The position numbers and the translations under genes were made by a program. Below are positions 61,599-64,000 of a DNA stretch of 64,000 nucleotides, one piece after another (within the stretch, counting starts at the first letter, position 1; each line of letters opens with the position of its first letter). The stretch is from Burkholderia sp. (GTDB taxonomy: Bacteria > Pseudomonadota > Gammaproteobacteria > Burkholderiales > Burkholderiaceae): NCBI GenBank assembly GCA_040954445.1, contig CP144361.1:62001-126000 (forward strand), written 5' to 3'. The notes beneath the pieces are model-generated. The model was not told the origin of the DNA, did no database searches, and saw only the letters and a list, made by a program, of their open reading frames with translations.

Positions 61599-61763
61599 AT
61601 GGGCGGCGGAACGGGCGAGACGAGGCGCGAAACTACGCGGGAAGCGCAGAGGATAGCAAACGCGCCCGTGCCCGGATATTCGGAGAATGGCCAGACCAGG
61701 GTCGGCCCGAGGAAATACGATAGACTCATCCGTCCCCCACGCCGTTTCCTCAACTCGTCCTCG
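61599..61763. promoter_or_regulatory. divergent intergenic region recC / FUSC gene
   Basis: 165 bp between two divergently transcribed genes, so promoters for both are expected. I cannot assign -35/-10 boxes reliably. No IS sequence. Confidence 0.4.
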
Positions 61764-64000
61764 ATGCGCTATTCAATCGAAATCAGGAAGTTCCTGTACA
61801 GCCAGTACTTCTTCGGCGGCCTGCGGATCGCCGTCGGCGTGTCCCTGCCGACCGTACTCTGCCTCATCGTGTTCCACGAACGCGACCTCGGTTTCACCAT
61901 CGCTACCGGCGCGCTAGGCACCTGCGTGGTCGACATGCCGGGCCCGCTTAAGTACAAGCACAACGAAATGCTTGCGTGCAGCTTGATCGGCTTCCTGTCC
62001 GCGCTGGCCACCGGCCTGGCCACGCCGAACATCTTCGCGCTGTGGCTGACCATCGTGCCGCTCACCTTCGTGCTGTCGCTGATCGTAGTATACGGCAACC
62101 GCTGTCCGCAGATCAGCTTCGCTACCCTGTTTATGATGGTGATGACGCTGGAAGAGAGCTTCACGCCGCTCGAGGCGCTAATCAATGCGGCATGGATCTT
62201 CTCTGGTGGCCTCTGGTACACCTACTGGGCCACCCTGGTGTCGCGCTGGCAGGCCTGCCGCATCGAACAGCAGGCGCTGGCCGACAGTCTGTTTGGGCTA
62301 TCCGGCTATCTGCGTGCATGCGCCAATTTCTACGATCCCGAGACCGATCTCGACGAATGCTATCGCGCCTTGGTGATTAAGCAGGTGGCGGCGATCGAAT
62401 CGCAGGAAAGCGCGCGCGACATCGTGCTGCGCCACCTGCCCAAGCTGCGTCATGGCAAGCTCGACCCGGAGCGCACTATGATGTTCAACCTGTTTATCAA
62501 CAGTGTCGACCTGCACGAAATGTTCATCGGCGCGCATACCGACTACCCACTGCTGCGTAGCACCTACGGTCGCTCAGACATGCTGCTGTTCTATCGCGAC
62601 CTGATCCGCAAAGCCGCGTCCGACCTCGAAACAGTTGGCCTCGCCGTGCTGGAGAATCGCGCGAGCCAGCCACGCATCAGCGTGAAGGCCGAGCTGCGCG
62701 CGATAGAGTACGAGATCGAGCTGATGCGCAAAAAGAACTTCGCGCAGACCAACCCCGAAGCCTACGCGACCGTGCTGGCCACCTTCCGGCGTATCTGGAG
62801 CGCCACGCGCTTGATTAACAAGATGTGCTGCGCGCTCGCCGAGACGCCCAACACCAGTAAAACTGAGCTGAAGATCGACCAGAGCCTGGCGCGCTTCCTG
62901 CAGCGCCGCCGTGTCTCGCCGATGCTGATTTTCTCGAACCTCAACCTCGGCTCACCGAGCTTCCGTCACGCGCTGCGCGTGACTGTGGCGGTGGCGGTGG
63001 CGTTCTGGCTCGGGCGGCTGCTGCCCCTCACCAACGCCTACTGGATTGTGATGACCACCATCATCATCTTGAAGCCAGGTTACTCGCTGACCAAGCAGCG
63101 CAACGCGCAGCGTATCGTCGGCACCCTACTCGGCTGCACGATCAGCATCGTATTGATCTACACGGTCAAGTCACCAGCGCTGCTGATCGCCATCATGTTC
63201 GGCTCGATGGTGATGAGCTACAGCCTGCTGCTGTTCAATTACGGAGCCAGCGTGGTGTTCACTTCCTCCTACGTGCTGCTGATGTTCCACCTGCTCGCGC
63301 CGGGTAGCATGCGTATCATCAGCGAGCGCGTGATCGACACGGTGGTGGGCTGTATGATCGCGATTGCTGCGAGCCGACTATTTCCCTATTGGGAATATCG
63401 CGCGATGGGCAAGCTGGTGGCCGAGGTGCTGAGCACCACCCGAAATTATTTCGAGACCGCCTGTCGGGTCGGGCGCGGCCAGGGTGCGCCGTCGACACTC
63501 TCAGTGACCGCCGAGGACGACGCAGCGGTGATGCAGGCGGTGGCCACCACGGCCAAATCCGGCAAGGTATCGCCGCTCGAGAGCAACTATCCATATCGCC
63601 TTGCGCGCAAGAACATGCACATCGCCTTCGCCAACCTGAGCCAGGCCTTCCAGCGCATGATGCTGGAGCCCAAGGCGCACCAACGCTTCGTGCCCGAGCT
63701 CAACGACCTGTTGGTGCAGGCCCACGTGCTGGGCGCACAGATTACGGTCGCCGCGCCCATGCTGCGAAGCCCCACCAGCGAGGTCGCTTCCGCGGCCTAT
63801 GCGGCGCTGGAGCAAGGGCTCGCACAGGTGCTCGAGCATCTACAACAAGCTGAGGCCGGTACGCCGCCGCCAGCCGACCAGGCCGAGCTGACCAAGCGGC
63901 TCGCGCGCGATCTCGATGCGATGGTGGTGGAGGCGGAGAAGTCGAGCCAGGTGGGCTCGGAGCTGACACACGACCCGAAGGTGCTGGCGCACCAGTGCAA
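61764..64000 (+). CDS. FUSC-family inner-membrane protein (YccS/AaeB-like), 3'-incomplete
   Basis: The frame is open from ATG 61764 to the window end (745 codons seen). Two membrane blocks occur: residues about 18-150 (RIAVGVSLPTVLCLIVF, FTIATGALGTCVVDMP, IFALWLTIVPLTFVLSLIVVYG) and about 400-535 (LRVTVAVAVAFWLGRLLPLTNAYWIVMTTIIILKPGYSLTKQRNAQRIVGTLLGC, FTSSYVLLMFHLL). Cytoplasmic helical regions lie between and after them. NAYWIVMTTIIILKPGYS followed by RxxGTLLG is the FUSC hallmark. Family members include aromatic-acid and fusaric-acid efflux components and the uncharacterised YccS/YhfK. Substrate unknown. Confidence 0.9.
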   Translation, partial: MRYSIEIRKFLYSQYFFGGLRIAVGVSLPTVLCLIVFHERDLGFTIATGALGTCVVDMPGPLKYKHNEMLACSLIGFLSALATGLATPNIFALWLTIVPLTFVLSLIVVYGNRCPQISFATLFMMVMTLEESFTPLEALINAAWIFSGGLWYTYWATLVSRWQACRIEQQALADSLFGLSGYLRACANFYDPETDLDECYRALVIKQVAAIESQESARDIVLRHLPKLRHGKLDPERTMMFNLFINSVDLHEMFIGAHTDYPLLRSTYGRSDMLLFYRDLIRKAASDLETVGLAVLENRASQPRISVKAELRAIEYEIELMRKKNFAQTNPEAYATVLATFRRIWSATRLINKMCCALAETPNTSKTELKIDQSLARFLQRRRVSPMLIFSNLNLGSPSFRHALRVTVAVAVAFWLGRLLPLTNAYWIVMTTIIILKPGYSLTKQRNAQRIVGTLLGCTISIVLIYTVKSPALLIAIMFGSMVMSYSLLLFNYGASVVFTSSYVLLMFHLLAPGSMRIISERVIDTVVGCMIAIAASRLFPYWEYRAMGKLVAEVLSTTRNYFETACRVGRGQGAPSTLSVTAEDDAAVMQAVATTAKSGKVSPLESNYPYRLARKNMHIAFANLSQAFQRMMLEPKAHQRFVPELNDLLVQAHVLGAQITVAAPMLRSPTSEVASAAYAALEQGLAQVLEHLQQAEAGTPPPADQAELTKRLARDLDAMVVEAEKSSQVGSELTHDPKVLAHQC

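Overview
The window looks like a chromosomal segment of a Burkholderia-type betaproteobacterium (Burkholderiaceae). HemB, RpoH, RpsU, CysM, SerB, the dipeptide ABC operon and the rRNA operon all read as members of that group. The genome is eroding under a heavy insertion-sequence load, a pattern typical of bacteria that recently became host-restricted. That lifestyle is inferred; no host marker is visible.

Mobile DNA fills roughly half of the window. The dominant family is an IS5-family, IS903-group element of about 1123 bp, called the IS903-like element here. It has ends GGCGTTGTTGCATAAATCGA, a 318-aa DDE transposase and 9-bp target duplications. About 25 copies or pieces are present. Intact transposase frames occur at 4457-5422, 9295-10251, 17809-18765, 24653-25711 (stop lost) and 55667-56623. 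IS630-family copies with ends TATTGATCC are all broken, and there are IS30-family remnants plus fainter debris. Both main families have produced very small palindromic non-autonomous elements, which are the most unusual content of the window.

Layout. 1-7.3 kb: end of a DMT transporter gene, ychF, an orphan NitT/TauT-type ABC ATPase, hemB. 10.3-15.8 kb (minus strand): dppBCDF-like peptide transporter with a TraB/GumN gene at its end and a decayed binding-protein gene at its head. 15.8-26.1 kb: IS clusters with rpsT, a truncated ada and cysM. 26.1-28.3 kb: an S9 prolyl oligopeptidase. 28.3-32.2 kb: nested IS debris. 32.6-41.9 kb: rpoH, serB, rpsU, an MscS channel, an ankyrin protein and tatD, separated by IS pieces. 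41.4-43.5 kb: holB and tmk. 43.5-49.3 kb (minus strand): an rRNA operon, 16S-tRNA-Ile-23S-5S, with promoter, boxA sites, processing stem and terminator. 51.2-55.6 kb (minus strand): an MCE/Mla-like lipid transport operon split and capped by IS copies. 58.2-64 kb: recC with a rewritten 3' end, divergent from an FUSC-family membrane protein that runs off the window.

Core genes are mostly intact, but many lie directly against IS ends. Several (EamA gene, rpsT, ychF, holB, ada, recC, the peptide-binding gene) have altered or missing ends. Missing neighbours (the NitT permease, recB/recD, dppA, the spacer tRNA-Ala) suggest deletions between IS copies. I saw no CRISPR array, prophage or secondary-metabolite cluster.
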